A stretch of 64,000 bases of DNA from Eurosta solidaginis (GCF_040869045.1 NC_090321.1:136143689-136207688); one strand, 5' to 3'; counted from the stretch's first letter, positions 44,236 to 56,050 are shown. The notes: generated by a model from the sequence alone, not told the origin. Program-made: numbers and translations.

Positions 44236-44331
44236 CGCGTATAACGCGTTTACATTCCCTGAGGTCGTTGGATTCTGAGATGGTTGGGTCGTATCAGTTT
44301 AGGGAAAGGGACTGGTGGCCGATGGAATTTG

Positions 44332-45522
44332 TCATTTAGGTTGCGATGCAGGAGTGAATGATGGCGCTAATGGCAACTCATGCCTGCAGCCCGCCTGCGA
44401 GACCATACCGTGATTGGGTGATACCTTCCTTTTTACGTAGGTGGATGTCGAGGGCCGACTGATTGCTCCACGGGAAACTCGAACGCCTTGAATGCCCGAC
44501 ACTGTCCCCAAAGTTTGGAACCTGTTGGACAGGAAATTGTCCAGATCCTGCCACGCCGGAATCTCACTCTTATTGGTAATTCCCTGCTTCCATAAGGCTA
44601 GTGTTGCGTCCAGCAGCTTGCTAGATACCAGATAAATAAAGATTGCATCCCAGTTGTAGGTATCAATGCCATGCATTTGCAGTATCGAGATGCAGTTATT
44701 TACAGATCGCTGTAAATTTTTTATTTCAGTCCCCCACTCTCCTGTCACCGATGGCAGATTAAATAATATTTTCAGTTGAGAATTTATCATAATTCTCTTA
44801 TTTTCGAACCTATCGGAAAGGTTTTGCCACGCATGGCAAAGCCCTCATTCGTGAGTTAGGTTTTCTTCACAATATTCCTGGCCTTCCCCCGAGTTTTGTG
44901 ATTCAGATGGAATAACTTTTCCACGTAACTTAGCCGTGTATTATTTATGTACATGGCCGTAAACAGATCCCGAAAGGATGGCCATGTAGTGTAGTCACCA
45001 TAGAAAATATCTGTGTCGCACGGTGGAAGTTTAACGCTGGAGCGCACCGTCAAAGCAGGCTCGTGTGATAGGTAATTCACAGTGGAGGATGGTTGACGGA
45101 AGAGGTGAGGTTATGGATGGTCTCACCCATCTGGGCTGCGCACGTCAGATATGCTGTGTAGCAGTTTTGATACTTAACCTTCGCCTCTCGCAAGGCCGCG
45201 GCCCCGTTATCGTCGTCGGTAAGGTCTCGGGAATAGCTGCTAAAACACTTCTTCACTGTCTACCAAAGGGCCTTAAGTTCTTCCTTTTGGATTTCAAGGG
45301 AAAACACCGTGTGATGCGCCGCTGGAGATTCGTGGAACCGATTTTCAAACTCCAGAAGCGCATAACAAGCGCGAGAGAAATCAGAAAAAGTCCGCCACTC
45401 TTCGTGGTTGTATGGGTATGCAAGGGGGGTAAATTGCCTTTAAAACTGCTGAGGGGATGAGGAGCGTGAGAGGAGTACTGCGGTCGCCGCAACTTAAGGG
45501 GTTTGCTAAAATTAAGCACCAA
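44332..45522 (-). pseudogene. BEL-Y gag (DUF1759 type)
   Basis: Three minus frames in order: the N-terminal coiled region (STNLQRRITRCFPLKSK), then PCDTDIFYGDYTTWPSFRDL and NNTRLSYVEKLFHLNHKTRG, the DUF1759 core, then EIKNLQRSVNNCISILQMHG and SNRFQTLGTV. Frameshifts lie near 45250 and 44830. No clear CCHC knuckle remains. Gag forms the particle that packages the RNA. Confidence 0.8.
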
Positions 45523-45580
45523 TATAAAGCTTCAAATAGGCAAAAAGTAAAAAACTCACCCGAATTAATGCTTGCAGATT

Positions 45581-45815
45581 CCTAAAGCGATGGGCCGTTC
45601 GTGTGGGTCTTGAAAATGTTGCGCTACACTATATATTTCCAATTCGGTGGGCCGTACTTGTGGGCCTCTGAAAACCTGCTGGGTGATATCCAAAACGGTG
45701 GGCCGTTCGTATGAGCCTTTAAAATTTGCTGCGTGATATTCAAAGCGGTGGGCCATTCGTGTTGGCCTTTTAATAACTTGATGTGCGATATCCAAAGCGG
45801 TGGGCCGTTCGTCGC
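45581..45815. repeat. ~51-bp tandem repeat, five units
   Basis: Units are marked by GCGGTGGGCCGTTCGT, at about 45589, 45645, 45696, 45746 and 45798, followed by GGCCTTTRAAA and a TGATATCCAAA-type phrase. Confidence 0.8.
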
Positions 45816-46059
45816 CGCTATCTACACAGATAGACGTGGTAAAGTGAGTTCAGTAGAAATTACTTACCTGGCCTTTAGCTGCCAAACCTTTATGACTGAC
45901 CGTCTTGTTTGTTGAACCGTGGCAGGTCGTCTATCTCCTGATTACTCCGTATCGACTCACTGGAATGCAGTAGAAGGTTTGCTGTTGCCTTACCGCTTCG
46001 TTTGTCGAAAAGTTGCACAAGATTTAAAATTTAACCCAACAATTTGTAAATTTTGACTT

Positions 46060-46880
46060 CTGATTATCAGGAAAGGGCTTCACGTTTTGAAATTTGTCTC
46101 TTGGGCGTTATTAGAGACTTTCACCCTCTTTTAAGGCACCTTTTTGACTTACTGCCCTGATTTTCAGGGACTTTTTGTACACATACACAGCTTTTGAGAC
46201 ACCTTTATCTCTTCACTGCCCTTCTTTTCAGGGACTTTTGTACACACACCCAAGTACACACACACAACAGGCCTAGTATGCTCGGCTTTTTTGGGGGGTA
46301 TCTTCACCCTCTTTATAGGCACCTTTATCGCTTCACTGCCCTGCTTTTCAGGGACTCTTGTACACACACACAACTGGCCTAGTATGCTCTGCTTTTTGGG
46401 GTATATTCACCCTCTCACCTTTATCGCTGCACTGCCATGCTTTTCAGGGACTTTGGCACACACACATAACTGGCCTAGTATGCTCAGGGTTTTTTTTTTT
46501 TGGGTATATTCACCCTCTTTTTAGGTATCTTTATCGCTTCACTGCCCTGCTTTTCAGGGACTTTTGCAGAAACACACACAACTGGCCCAGTATGCTCAGC
46601 GCTTTTTTCTTTGGTATATTCACCCTCTTTTAAGGCACCTTTTTTCACTCACTGCCCTGGCTCTGAGGAACTTTCTGTACACACACACTTTTTCTTATAT
46701 ACTTTGCTTTAGTGGGGTATTCACTATTTTTCACTGCACTGCCCTGCCATTCAGGGATTTTTAAACACTTTATTTGAGTATTGGTGGCTTGCCCTCTTCT
46801 CAGGGGCTTTTCTCACGTTACCTTTCACTGCACTGCCCTGCTACTCAGGGACTTTTAACCACTTTCACTTCTAAGGTTTA
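46060..46880. repeat. ~105-bp tandem repeat with CA runs, about eight units
   Basis: Each unit has CACTGCCCTGCTTTTCAGGG, ACACACACACAACTGGCC, TAGTATGCTC and a TATTCACCCTCTTT phrase (about 46150, 46216, 46336, 46430, 46541, 46650, 46741, 46831). T runs and CA runs vary in length between units. Confidence 0.8.
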
Positions 46881-47590
46881 TTATTTACTGGCCACAGGTG
46901 GGGACTGTTCGCTTAACAGCCTCATCGCACCGGTATTCTTATAGTGGTCCCGGCCACACAATTTTAGGAATCGGAGCGCAAACTGGTCAACGCTCAACTA
47001 GTTGCTGCGCTTTCCTCGCCTTTTCATACGTGCGATATGCCGTGAACGGAAAGCTGTAAATAGAATACAAACTCAAAAGAAAGTATGGGTGTTACTTTAG
47101 TTTTTTAACATATGTACATGTAAAGGTATAAAACGTTACCTTATTCCAAATAAAATGTTACCTTCCTTTGGTTGCTGTCCTTGTGGCCTCCAACACCTTG
47201 TTGCTGCTCCGGGTGTTTCATTTCCTTCTGGCGGCCTGGATGGATTCTAGATGTTTAGCGGCCCCCCAATTTACACTGGTGCCAAGATCTTATTGGATTT
47301 TTTCCTGCCAACTTACCGAAAACTCTTTTTTGCAACGGCTAACTACTGAATGTCAAAACCAAATGTAAATAAACACCTTCTTACTTACACTGCCTATTCA
47401 CAATGGATTTTGGTATGGTGTGTTTGATTGATTTCCAATGGGAATTGGCAATTATTGGTGGGCAGGTTTTAAAAACGCAACATTGTTGGAAAAGACAAAA
47501 TATACGAGTTTGTTGTTGGACGCGTGAAGTCAAAAATGAAAAACTAATGGCAGCTGGTTTTATTACAAAAAAATTAAAAATGTTTCAAGA

Positions 47591-47607
47591 TCCGGCTCGA
47601 AGGACCA
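47591..47607 (-). other. BEL-Y primer binding site, tRNA-Tyr type
   Basis: Plus strand TCCGGCTCGAAGGACCA is the 3' end of tRNA-Tyr with CCA; the minus strand TGGTCCTTCGAGCCGGA would pair with it. It touches the LTR with no spacer. The same site is at 41877-41893 in the copied segment. Confidence 0.8.
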
Positions 47608-48044
47608 TGTTCGAGCGGGGACAAATGTAGCCGGAATTCCTCGTGAATTTCGGAAACGGGGAAACTTTGGGGAACCGCCTCTTGAAACTCGCGATAATGA
47701 AAAACTTACCAGCTGTACCTAGCTGTCCAACAACAAGTAGCCAAATTAAATATGCAAAGATGTAGGTTGTACGTATATATATATATGATAGCCTGTCGCA
47801 CAGGCCTTTATTAAAAATATAAAATGATGAAATAAAAGGTATGGTGGCGCTGGTAAAAGAATAAGGGAGAGTCTATAGCTGTTCGTCCCTTTTATAGGCC
47901 CTAAGGAAGTGACGCCATTTAACGGAACCGTTTTTCGTAGAGCAAAGTCCAAAAAAGGAAAAGAAACGCAACAAGTGCTTGCAGCGAGTTTACACCAGCG
48001 ACCTCTCCAGGTGAGGTTTATGGATGATTATGCATGCTTTAACA
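47608..48044 (-). repeat. BEL-Y 5' LTR
   Basis: 437 bp, TGTTCGAGCG to CTTTAACA, matching the 3' LTR with several substitutions and small indels. Its divergence from 38797-39250 could be used to date the insertion. Confidence 0.9.
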
Positions 48045-48300
48045 CCATTAAAAAAAGTTAATTAAAGCAAGCCACATACTCACTTGCAGCAATCCACGCC
48101 TAGCACATATGAACAAATTTCAGAAGTTTAAGAATTAATGTAGTTTGACGTATTTCTTTCATATGTACTTTATTGTATAGATACAAGTATTGTACGAATT
48201 CTGAATTAATAAAAGTAAGTTTTTCACCCTGTAAATCATAAGGCAGTATTAATTTCTACCTAGAACTGGAAAAGAGAAAATAAAAATAAAATAAAAAAAT

Positions 48301-48644
48301 TTTAAGCACTTCCTTCATATAAATGGACAAAAATCAGGGAAAAATGTCTGCATATATAAAGACATATTCTAGCTAAACTTTAATTTTTAAATTTTGACAT
48401 AGAAATTTCAAAAATATTTATGAGAAATAAAAATATAAAGGTGAAGCGCAATTGCTTGATTAATAATATCTCCTTTCCTACCAATCCAAGTAATGTGCGC
48501 TCCCCTTTTATATTTTTATTTCTCATAAATAAATGTGCAATTTCTACGTCAAAATTTAAAAATCAAGGCTTAGCAAGAATATGTCTTTATGTAAGGAGAC
48601 ATTTGTCGCTGATTTTTGTCCATTTATATAATGGAAGTGCTTAA
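48301..48644. mobile_element. Hairpin (foldback) element
   Basis: Two arms of about 141 bp (48301-48441 and 48503-48644) are inverted copies, beginning TTTAAGCACTTCC and including ATAAATGGACAAAAATCAG and ATGAGAAATAAAAATATAAA. The loop is about 61 bp. Arms differ at several sites. It may be a palindromic MITE. If transcribed it would form a long hairpin RNA. Flanks are A- and T-rich, so a target copy cannot be told. Confidence 0.8.
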
Positions 48645-48935
48645 AGTTATTTTTTTTTTATATTCAGCTTTTGAAGCAAATGCAAAAGAGATTTTATTTC
48701 GGAAGAAGTGTTTTGTGTAAAATTATTCCTGTAGTTGCTTGTAGAACCCCATAAACTTCAATAAAAAAACTGTTAAATATTTTCTCGTACCTAATTACAT
48801 GTAATCATGTTCCGTTATTGCACAGTTGAAACTTTCAGAACGCTTGATTTTTAATGTGAGTTCAAAACACTTACTGAATTTAGGCTCTAGTATGAGCTTT
48901 AAACGTTTAGGGAAAAGTAAGCGTCTATAAAAGTT
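48645..48935. other. Non-genic stretch
   Basis: No gene or repeat recognised; AT-rich sequence between the hairpin element and a truncated LINE. Confidence 0.5.
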
Positions 48936-49915
48936 TCAGTTAGTCACAACGCAATTTTTTGAACCGATCTGGGTAAGTGATAACAATTTATGCCTTAATG
49001 CGTCTAAGTCATATGTGTTGCCAATATGTAAAAGAGTAGTGCATGTTGAGGATATTCCAGAGCTGTTTATCGGTAATAGTACTCTACTGATTACAAACAA
49101 AACTAAAAACTTTGGCTTTGTCGTCAACTCCAGGTTAACCTGCTGTGATCACATTAATGGTACTGTCAGTAAGGTGTATTGTCTTACGTAGACTGAGAAT
49201 GTCTGCGTCGTTCACGCCTTTGGAAACTAGGCGAAAATTAGCTAAACAGCTTATCATTCCTCACATAACGTATGCTGAACTTGTCTACAGCAAGCTTGAT
49301 CCAATTTCCGCTCACAAAATTAATGCCCTATTTAATAATGGTACCCGTTATATTTATGGTCTAAAGAAATTCGATCACATATCCCAATGGAGGAACGATA
49401 TTCTGGTTTGTAGTATTCATGACTACCTTGCTGCTAGAAACTGTATGTTCATATTCAAATTACTAGATTGGAAGTCCCAAACTATTTGTATGAAAAGTTA
49501 AATCCAACAAAATCCGTTAGGGTTCATAAAATGGTTATACCGAAATACAACTACCTGACATCATCCAGACTGTTCTTCATCAACGCTGTGAACAACATCC
49601 CAGAGTTTGTTAAATCTGTGCTGAACAGGAATAACTACAAGGAAATTATACATAGCTACTTTAAATCGCGTTAATGAGTGCGATTGTATATAACTACTTC
49701 CTACTATCGGTCTAAACTCTTTGTCTTTTTCGTCTTTTTTTTTCTTCTCTTTTCCCATTGATTTTTCTACTTAGATATAAGTTCGCTTAAATTTAAGTTT
49801 AATGCATTTTATTTAATTTAATTTTATTATTTTAATTAATGTTAGTTGATGTACTTTTAAAAGACTGTTGTCTTACATGTACAACCGCTGTTTGTTGTTA
49901 AATAAATAAATAAAA
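48936..49915 (+). pseudogene. 5'-truncated LINE, RT C-terminal domain
   Basis: Plus frames read LNASKSYVLPICK, NFGFVVNSRLTCCDHINGTV, then 49145-49501 with KLAKQLIIPHITYAELVYSK and YIYGLKKFDHIS, then 49468-49674 with KMVIPKYNYLTSSRLFFIN. This is the thumb and C-terminal part of an ORF2 closely like LINE-C (which has VPQITYFELVYGDL and YGKRKFDHIS). The 3' UTR ends in an AAATAAATAAATAAA tail at about 49915. Frameshifts near 49190 and 49480. Confidence 0.85.
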
Positions 49916-50092
49916 TCTTACTAAAACCTAACTGCGCTACACATTTTATTTCATTGCAATCAAGCAAAACTAGGTTCACAACGTTTGGTTGGTGAAAAAC
50001 GTAGACTTATCCTAGAAAAGTGATAATGTTATACCTAAATAATTAATGTGGTATTTGTATGCTTCTAATATTTCTTTTCTATTTATTAAAGT

Positions 50093-51440
50093 AATAGCCT
50101 TTACTCGCGGCCCCCTCCGCAAGGAGAAAATGAAATATATGGGCTATTCACGTTAGCCTGCTTATCGAGTTATCTGTTTAAAAATGTGTGTCTGTCAAAT
50201 GTATTATATTTTTTTAATAGAGTAAAAAAAAACTGAATGAGCTGATAACCTGATAGGGTCCTCAAATGATCCCGAAACTATACAGAAAAAAACACGAAAT
50301 GACCCCGACGGTATCGGGGACAGATTCCGAAAACCATCCAGAAATATCCCAAGAATAATCCCAAAAAAGTCCCGAATGGCAACGACACGATTTTTACTGA
50401 CCCAGACGACCAAACAGAAATGATCCCTGAAGGGTACCAAAATGATCCCAAAATAGTCCCAACAATACCCTGACGGGTTCTTGGACGGATCCAGGAAACC
50501 CTCCAGAAAGAATTCTGGAAGGGACCCTCAATGATCCCGAAAGAGTCCCGAAATTACCATACAGAAATGATGCCGATGGATCCCGAAAACCATTCAGAAA
50601 TGATCTAGCAGTAGTCCCCAAAAAGGTACCAAAATAACCCTCACGGGAACCAGGACGGATCCCGAAAACTATCCAGAAATGATCCCGGAAGGGTCCCAAA
50701 GTAATCCCGAAATAGTCCCGAAATGACTCCGACGGGATCCGGACGCGTCTCGAAAATCGTCCAGAAATTATTCCGAAAGGGGCTCGAAATGACCGCGACG
50801 GGATTACAAATAAGGTGAAGCTAATTATAAAAGCATGTTAATAAGGCAGCAGGCGCATTGAAGCGAATGAAGAGTTACAAACAAACATACAGGTGAAGGT
50901 AATAAAAGAGTGTTAATAAAAACAATTTATGGAGGAAGGATGGAGGAAGGAGAAGGAAAGCACCACAGATCGTTTTTCGAAAATTGTTTAGATCTCGACC
51001 TGTATGAGCCAGCTACCAAAAATTATTGATTTAGGAGAAAATTTATTTCGGTTGATAAAAATTTATAGATTTTTCAAAAGAGGGGAGGGGGGAGGCTGGG
51101 ACGGAGGGTGTCACTGCTCACTTTGTAAGCCCTCGACTTATTTGGTTTACTTAAAGTTATGTGTAAAAATTTTTAAAAATTAATTGTTCGAGGGGTCATC
51201 CACCCCCTTTCGATTTTCAAAAAATTTTTAGCCAGTAGACTATTGTCTATCGGTGCCCCAAATTTCATCAAAATCCGTCAAGCCGTTCTGGCGTGCTTCA
51301 ATCACAAAGATGAAATAATATAAATAAATTATAACTGGGGGACCTGCCCCATTTTCACAAACTAGCTAGCAGATCCTTTTAGACTACTCGCTATATGTGT
51401 GCCAAATTTCATCTAAATCCGTCCAGCCGTTCTTGCGTGA
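50093..51440. repeat. Interspersed repeat with ATCCCGAAA minisatellite, copy 1
   Basis: Three parts. The head is AGCCTTTACTCGCGGCCCC and CCGCAAGGAG with TAGCCTGCTTATC. The core of diverged ~85-100-bp units (ATCCCGAAAACCATCCAGAA, GACCCCGACGGGATC) runs at about 50265-50805. The tail has CAAACAAACATACAGGTGAA and CCAAATTTCATCAAAATCCG. The tail phrase (CCGTTCTGGCGTG) is of a kind often seen near the ends of non-autonomous insect elements. Class not assigned. Confidence 0.6.
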
Positions 51441-52904
51441 TTGAGTCATAAATACAAACGTCCCGCGGCCCCGTCCGCAAGGAGGAAATAAAATATATTG
51501 GCTATTCACGTAAGCCTGCTTATCCCGGGGGGATCCCGAAAACCATCCAGAAATGATCCCGGAATAGTCCCGAAAAAGTCCCGTAATGACGTGATCAACA
51601 AAGTCATCCAGAAATGATACCGGAAGGATCCCCAAATTATCCCCGCATATTCCTGAAATAACTCCGACGTTATCCCGGAAGTATCCTGAATATCATTTAG
51701 AAAATATCTCGGAAGGGTCCCAAAATGATCCCGAAATCCATCCAGAAATAATCCCGTAAAAGCCCGAAATGACCCTTCACATAGTCCAGAAAAGTCCCGA
51801 AAGTACCCCGACGGGATAACGGACGGATCCCGAAAGCTACCCAGAAATGATCCTGGCGGATCCCGAAGAGCATCCAGAATTCATCTCTGAAGGGTACGCA
51901 AATTATCCCGAAATTACACCCACGGGGTGCCGGACGGATCTCGAAATCCATCCAGAAATGATGCCGGAAGGGTCCCCAAATGATGCCGAAATAGTATCGA
52001 AATTATCACGGAAGAATCCCCATATGATCCCGGAATAGTCCCAAAAAAGTCACAACATAACACCGATGGGATCGCGGACGGATCCCGAAAACTATAGAGA
52101 AATAATCCCAGAAGAGTGCCAAAATGACCCCGACATAGTCCCGAAATTACCCCGATGGGATCCCGGACGGATCCCGAAAACCATCCATAAATGATCCCGG
52201 AAGGGTCTCGGTATGACCCTGACGGGATTATAAATAGGGTGAAGCTGATTATAAAACTAGGTTAATAAGGCAGCAAGCTCGTTGACGGGAATAGAGTTAC
52301 AAACAAACATACAGGTAAAGCTAATAAAAGCGTGTTAATAATAACAACTGAAGGAGGGAGGATGGCGGGAAGATATGGAGAGCACCACCGATCGTTTTTC
52401 CAAAATTGTTTAGATCTCGATCTGTATAAGCCAGATACCAAAAATTATTAATTTAGGAGAAAATTTATATTGAGTTATAACAATTTATAGATTTTGCCCC
52501 CAGAGGGGAAGATGAGGAAGTGGTGGTGAGGAGACGGAGGGTGTCACTGATCACTTTGTAAGCCCTCGACTTATTTGACCTATTGAGTTTGTAATATTGG
52601 TGAAGGTCAGTAAACGTAAAATTATAATGTGTAGAAATTATTAAAAAGTAATTGTTCGATGGGTCGTGGGACCGCCCCCCCCCCTTCACCATTTTCGAAA
52701 GAAAATTTCGCCACTAGACTATTGTGTATCTGTTCCCCAAATTTCATCAGAATCCGTGTAGCCGTTCTGGCGTGGTTCAGTAACAAAAACGAAAAAATAT
52801 AATAATTAAATTATAACTGTTCCTAGTGGCGGGGACCACCCCGGCCCCCCCCCCCCTTTCAATAAAATATAGCTAGTAGATCCTTCTAGACTATTGGCTA
52901 TATG
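51441..52904. repeat. Interspersed repeat with minisatellite, copy 2
   Basis: A second copy of the same repeat: head at about 51466 (CGCGGCCCCGTCCGCAAGGA), core at 51530-52215, tail to the hAT insertion at 52905. The tail continues at 55732 after the hAT element. Open minus-strand frames across the core (glycine, phenylalanine and serine rich) are low-complexity shadows. Confidence 0.6.
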
Positions 52905-55723
52905 CAGGCCCGACGAGAAGGGACGAATGGGGGACTCCCCCCGGGCCCGGGGTTTCTCAGGGGCCCGCGGTTTAGAGGTACTAAGACATTTGTTTTTAAT
53001 TCAGGGGAGTCTTTAGTTGTTCCATGTGCAAATTTTAAGCCGAATTTCAAAAGCAACGAATATTGATAACTAATTTTTGCCTGGGCCTTCGAAAAGTGAG
53101 GAGACAATAAAAACATCAAACAAAAATGTATGCTTACATGAATCCGAAATCGTAAAGTTTTCGTGGTGACACTGATGAAGGTTCATCTTCAAAAAGGTCT
53201 TCCAACAATACCACCAACTCTGTATCAAAGTCCAGATTATTTAAACGACTTCGATATCGATACCGTGAATAATGAGTTTTTGCGGTATGAAGAAGTCAAC
53301 GAAATAATTCGTCGAGGTCATCAAAAGTTTCTTGTTTTTTTCCACGTGATTGTCATGACGAGGCATTCCCTACCTCGTTGTTAAACAGAACCTTGCTAAA
53401 TGGAGAGAAAGTGGAGCGTAACTGGTTAGTGTGTAGTGCCAGTAGCAATGCTTTTTATTGCCTACCATGATGTCTGTTCAGCACCAATACTTTAAATTGA
53501 CCTAAAATATGTTGTGCGCATATTCGAAATTCCAGGTATGGAAGAAGCTATACGATAAACTGCCATCACACGAAAATACTCAAGATCACATTAAATGTTA
53601 TATTCAATGTCGATCTTTACAAATTCGAACTCAAAACGAGGCTACGATTGATACACTTATCAGTGAACAGCTAATCACTGAAACTCAAAAGTGGAAAGAA
53701 ATTTTATATAGAATTTTGGACACTATTTTATTTTTGGGTGAAAGAGGCCTAGCTTTCAAAGGCGAAAGTATATATCTTGGTGAACGAAACGATGGACATT
53801 TTTTGGGCATCTAAGTTCTACTAAGTCATTTGATCCGATACTTAGAGATCATTTGGAGAAAGTTAGGATTTCAGAACAGCAGCACAAACGTTTACAAGTT
53901 CACTATCTTTCCCAGACATTCGGAACGAGTTTATAGAAATTTGTGCAAAGCACGTGAGGGAAACTATATTAGACCAAGGCAAGAAAGCAAAGTATTTTGC
54001 TATTATCGTTGATGCTATGCCTGATGCTAGTCATGTTGACTACGTTCATTTTGCGCTAACTCTATTTCAATTCGAAAGAAACAAATTTTGTAATTCAAGA
54101 ACGGTTTTGGCTTTCGTGAATTGTAACCAAAAAACTGGTCAGAAAATTGGTGATCTAATGTGCCATACTCTAGGTAAAAATGACATCCCATTAAAAGATT
54201 GTCGTGCACAAGTGTGCGATAACGGCGCCAATATGAAAGAAGCTTACAACGGAGCACTACGTCACATTCTCGACAACAACTCGAATGCTGATTACTCGCC
54301 TTGTGCAACCCACAGTCTCAATTTATGTGGTGTTAATGCTGCAGAATGTTGTACGGCTGAAATTACTTTCTTCGAAGTTGTACAAAAATGTTTTACAATT
54401 ATCAGCAGCACTCCACAACGATGGGACATCCTCAAAAAAACACACAAAAAATGTACCGAGCTCTCTTCACAGTCTTTCAGCCAAAAGCCAAATTTGACTG
54501 CGCAAGCATACGGAGATGTTACCGGCATTCTCAAGAACATCAACAAGTTCGAATGTACCTTGCTGTCCTCAATTTGTTTTAAAATACTGACTACCATTAA
54601 TGAAAGAAACGTGGTCCTCCAAGCTAGAGACGCCCCCATAGATGTTGAGGTCGGACATCTAGATGCCTTATTAGCTGATTTGAATTTGATCAGGAACCAA
54701 TGGGAAACAATTTTAAACGAATGCAAAACAGTTGCTATTCAATTGAACATCTCGCCAAAGTTTCGGGACATTCGAAAGAGAAAACCCTAAAGACGTTCTG
54801 AAGATAATTTAAATGGGATGATTACGGATGAGTCAGAGTCTGATTTTAAAAGCAATGCATCCCTGGAGATCGTTGATTCGGTAATCACTGGAATTACTGA
54901 ACTGATTTGTAGCCATGAGAAATTTGAGCGAGACGTTTTCCATTTTGTGGCAATTTGAAGACATGAATGAAGCTTCGGTTCGGGCGAGCGCAGCAAAATT
55001 TGTCGAAAAATACAAGTCGGACATTTTTCAAAGCTTAGAATGCGAAATAATTCACTTGAAACACATTTACGAAGCAAATTTGGTACAGGTCTGTCACCAC
55101 TGGAATTGGTAAATGCTATCTACATATGTTCAAAACCTGTATACGATTTTCCCCAACATTTGTGTTGCTTTACGTATATTTTGCACTATACCTGTCACTG
55201 TAGCTAGTACAGAACGTTCCTTCAGCGTCCTTTCAAGAATCAAAAACTTTCATAGATAGTGTTCATCTCAAGAACGAGTTTCAGGACTTGCCACGCTTTG
55301 TGTAGAATCCGTTTTGGCAAGACAGTTAAATTTTGATATTATTATAAAAAATTTTGCAGCGAAAAAAACAAGAAAAGCCACTCTTTGATATCCGAACTTT
55401 CTATATTGAATAATGAAAATTTATAATCATCATTAAATTTATCAGAAATGTAGATATTAAAATGTTACCAAATAATTAGAAAAGATTATTTGAAACAATA
55501 TGTTGCTGTTAAAAGAGAATTTTATTTCTAGGTTACAATAAAATAGTATAAATAGTAAATATTCTGTGTTAATTTTATTGCCAGTCCTTTTGATGTAATC
55601 CATCAATAATGATTCATGAATGAGACGCCATTAATTCAAGTTAATCAAATATATTAGTGGATTTTTTATAGGGGGCCCGTAAATTGTTTAGTCCAGGGCC
55701 CGGATTTTCTCTCTACGGCCCTG
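52905..55723 (+). mobile_element. hAT transposon with ZMYM1-like transposase
   Basis: 2819 bp, flanked by the perfect 8-bp target copy GCTATATG (52897-52904 and 55724-55731). Ends begin CAGGCCCGACGAGAA on the left and, inverted, CAGGGCCGTAGAGAGAA on the right, an imperfect terminal repeat of hAT type (CAGNG). A broken transposase lies inside. Inserted into the minisatellite repeat. Confidence 0.9.
53163..55387 (+). pseudogene. hAT transposase (TTF / DUF4371 / dimerisation domains)
   Basis: Plus-strand blocks in order: an N-terminal piece (TIPPTLYQSPDYLNDFDIDT); a TTF-type zinc-finger remnant RNWLVCSASSNAFYCLP at about 53410-53465; DTILFLGERGLAFKGES; the open 278-codon core 53954-54790 with YFAIIVDAMPDASHVDYVHF (catalytic Asp), RAQVCDNGANMKEAYNG (second Asp) and CATHSLNLCGV; and the C-terminal dimerisation region VASTERSFSVLSRIKNF near 55200. 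At least five frameshifts or stops, so inactive. ZMYM1/DUF4371-type hAT transposases are common in arthropods. Confidence 0.85.
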
Positions 55724-55731
55724 GCTATATG

Positions 55732-56050
55732 TCTGGACTTTCAAATATCAAAACTTTCGCATTTATAATATTACTAGCCTTTACCCACGGCCCCGTACGC
55801 AAGGAGGAACATATGGGCGTTAGCCTGCTTATCAAGCTATCTGTTTAAAAAATTTCTGTCTAATGTATTTTATTTTTGTAAGAGAGTAAAAAAATAACTT
55901 AATGAGCTAACAACCTGATAAGGTCCCCAAATGATCGAAAGCCACGATATGACCCCGACGATGTCGCGGACGGATTCCGAAATTAATTCAGAAATGCTCA
56001 CGGAAGGGTCTCCAAATGGTCCCGAAATGACAAGGACGCGATTGGAGTTA
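55732..56050. repeat. Minisatellite-type repeat, end of copy 2 and partial copy 3
   Basis: After the hAT element the copy-2 tail goes on to about 55775. A third head (CCTTTACCCACGGCCCCGTA, CGCAAGGAGGA, TAGCCTGCTTATC) starts at about 55783, with only two core units before it breaks off near 56050. Confidence 0.6.

Larger units (their letters stand above)
37138..44728. repeat. Second tandem duplication, unit 2
   Basis: This is the original arrangement: array, 3' LTR, pol, and gag that goes on without a break past 44728 (TATTTCAGTCCCCC). Unit 2 is 7591 bp. Minus its private 909-bp insertion and 137-bp repeat it is close to unit 1 without LINE-C (about 6.59 kb). Confidence 0.9.
45523..47590 (-). 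other. BEL-Y long leader with two tandem arrays
   Basis: Lies between gag and the primer site. It is unusually long (2.07 kb) and repeat-rich. The rest has no gene: a 75-codon plus-strand frame at 47403-47630 runs into the LTR, recurs in the copied segment at 41689, and looks accidental. Confidence 0.65.
38797..48044 (-). mobile_element. BEL-Y, complete BEL/Pao LTR retrotransposon
   Basis: Both LTRs are present (47608-48044 and 38797-39250), with the 5-bp target copy CCATT on each side (38792-38796 and 48045-48049), a primer site, a long leader, gag, protease, RT, RNase H, integrase and DUF5641. Full length is 9248 bp including a 909-bp internal insertion. The order is canonical for BEL/Pao. 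Stops and frameshifts in every domain make it inactive. Confidence 0.9.

Noticed and set aside
47403..47630. Small conserved protein, also at 41689-41916
   Set aside because: The second copy is part of the copied BEL 5' end, and the last codons are LTR sequence. Conservation is due to duplication.
50394..50699. Glycine/phenylalanine-rich protein on the minus strand
   Set aside because: The open frame is a translation of minisatellite units and has no start context or conserved domain.
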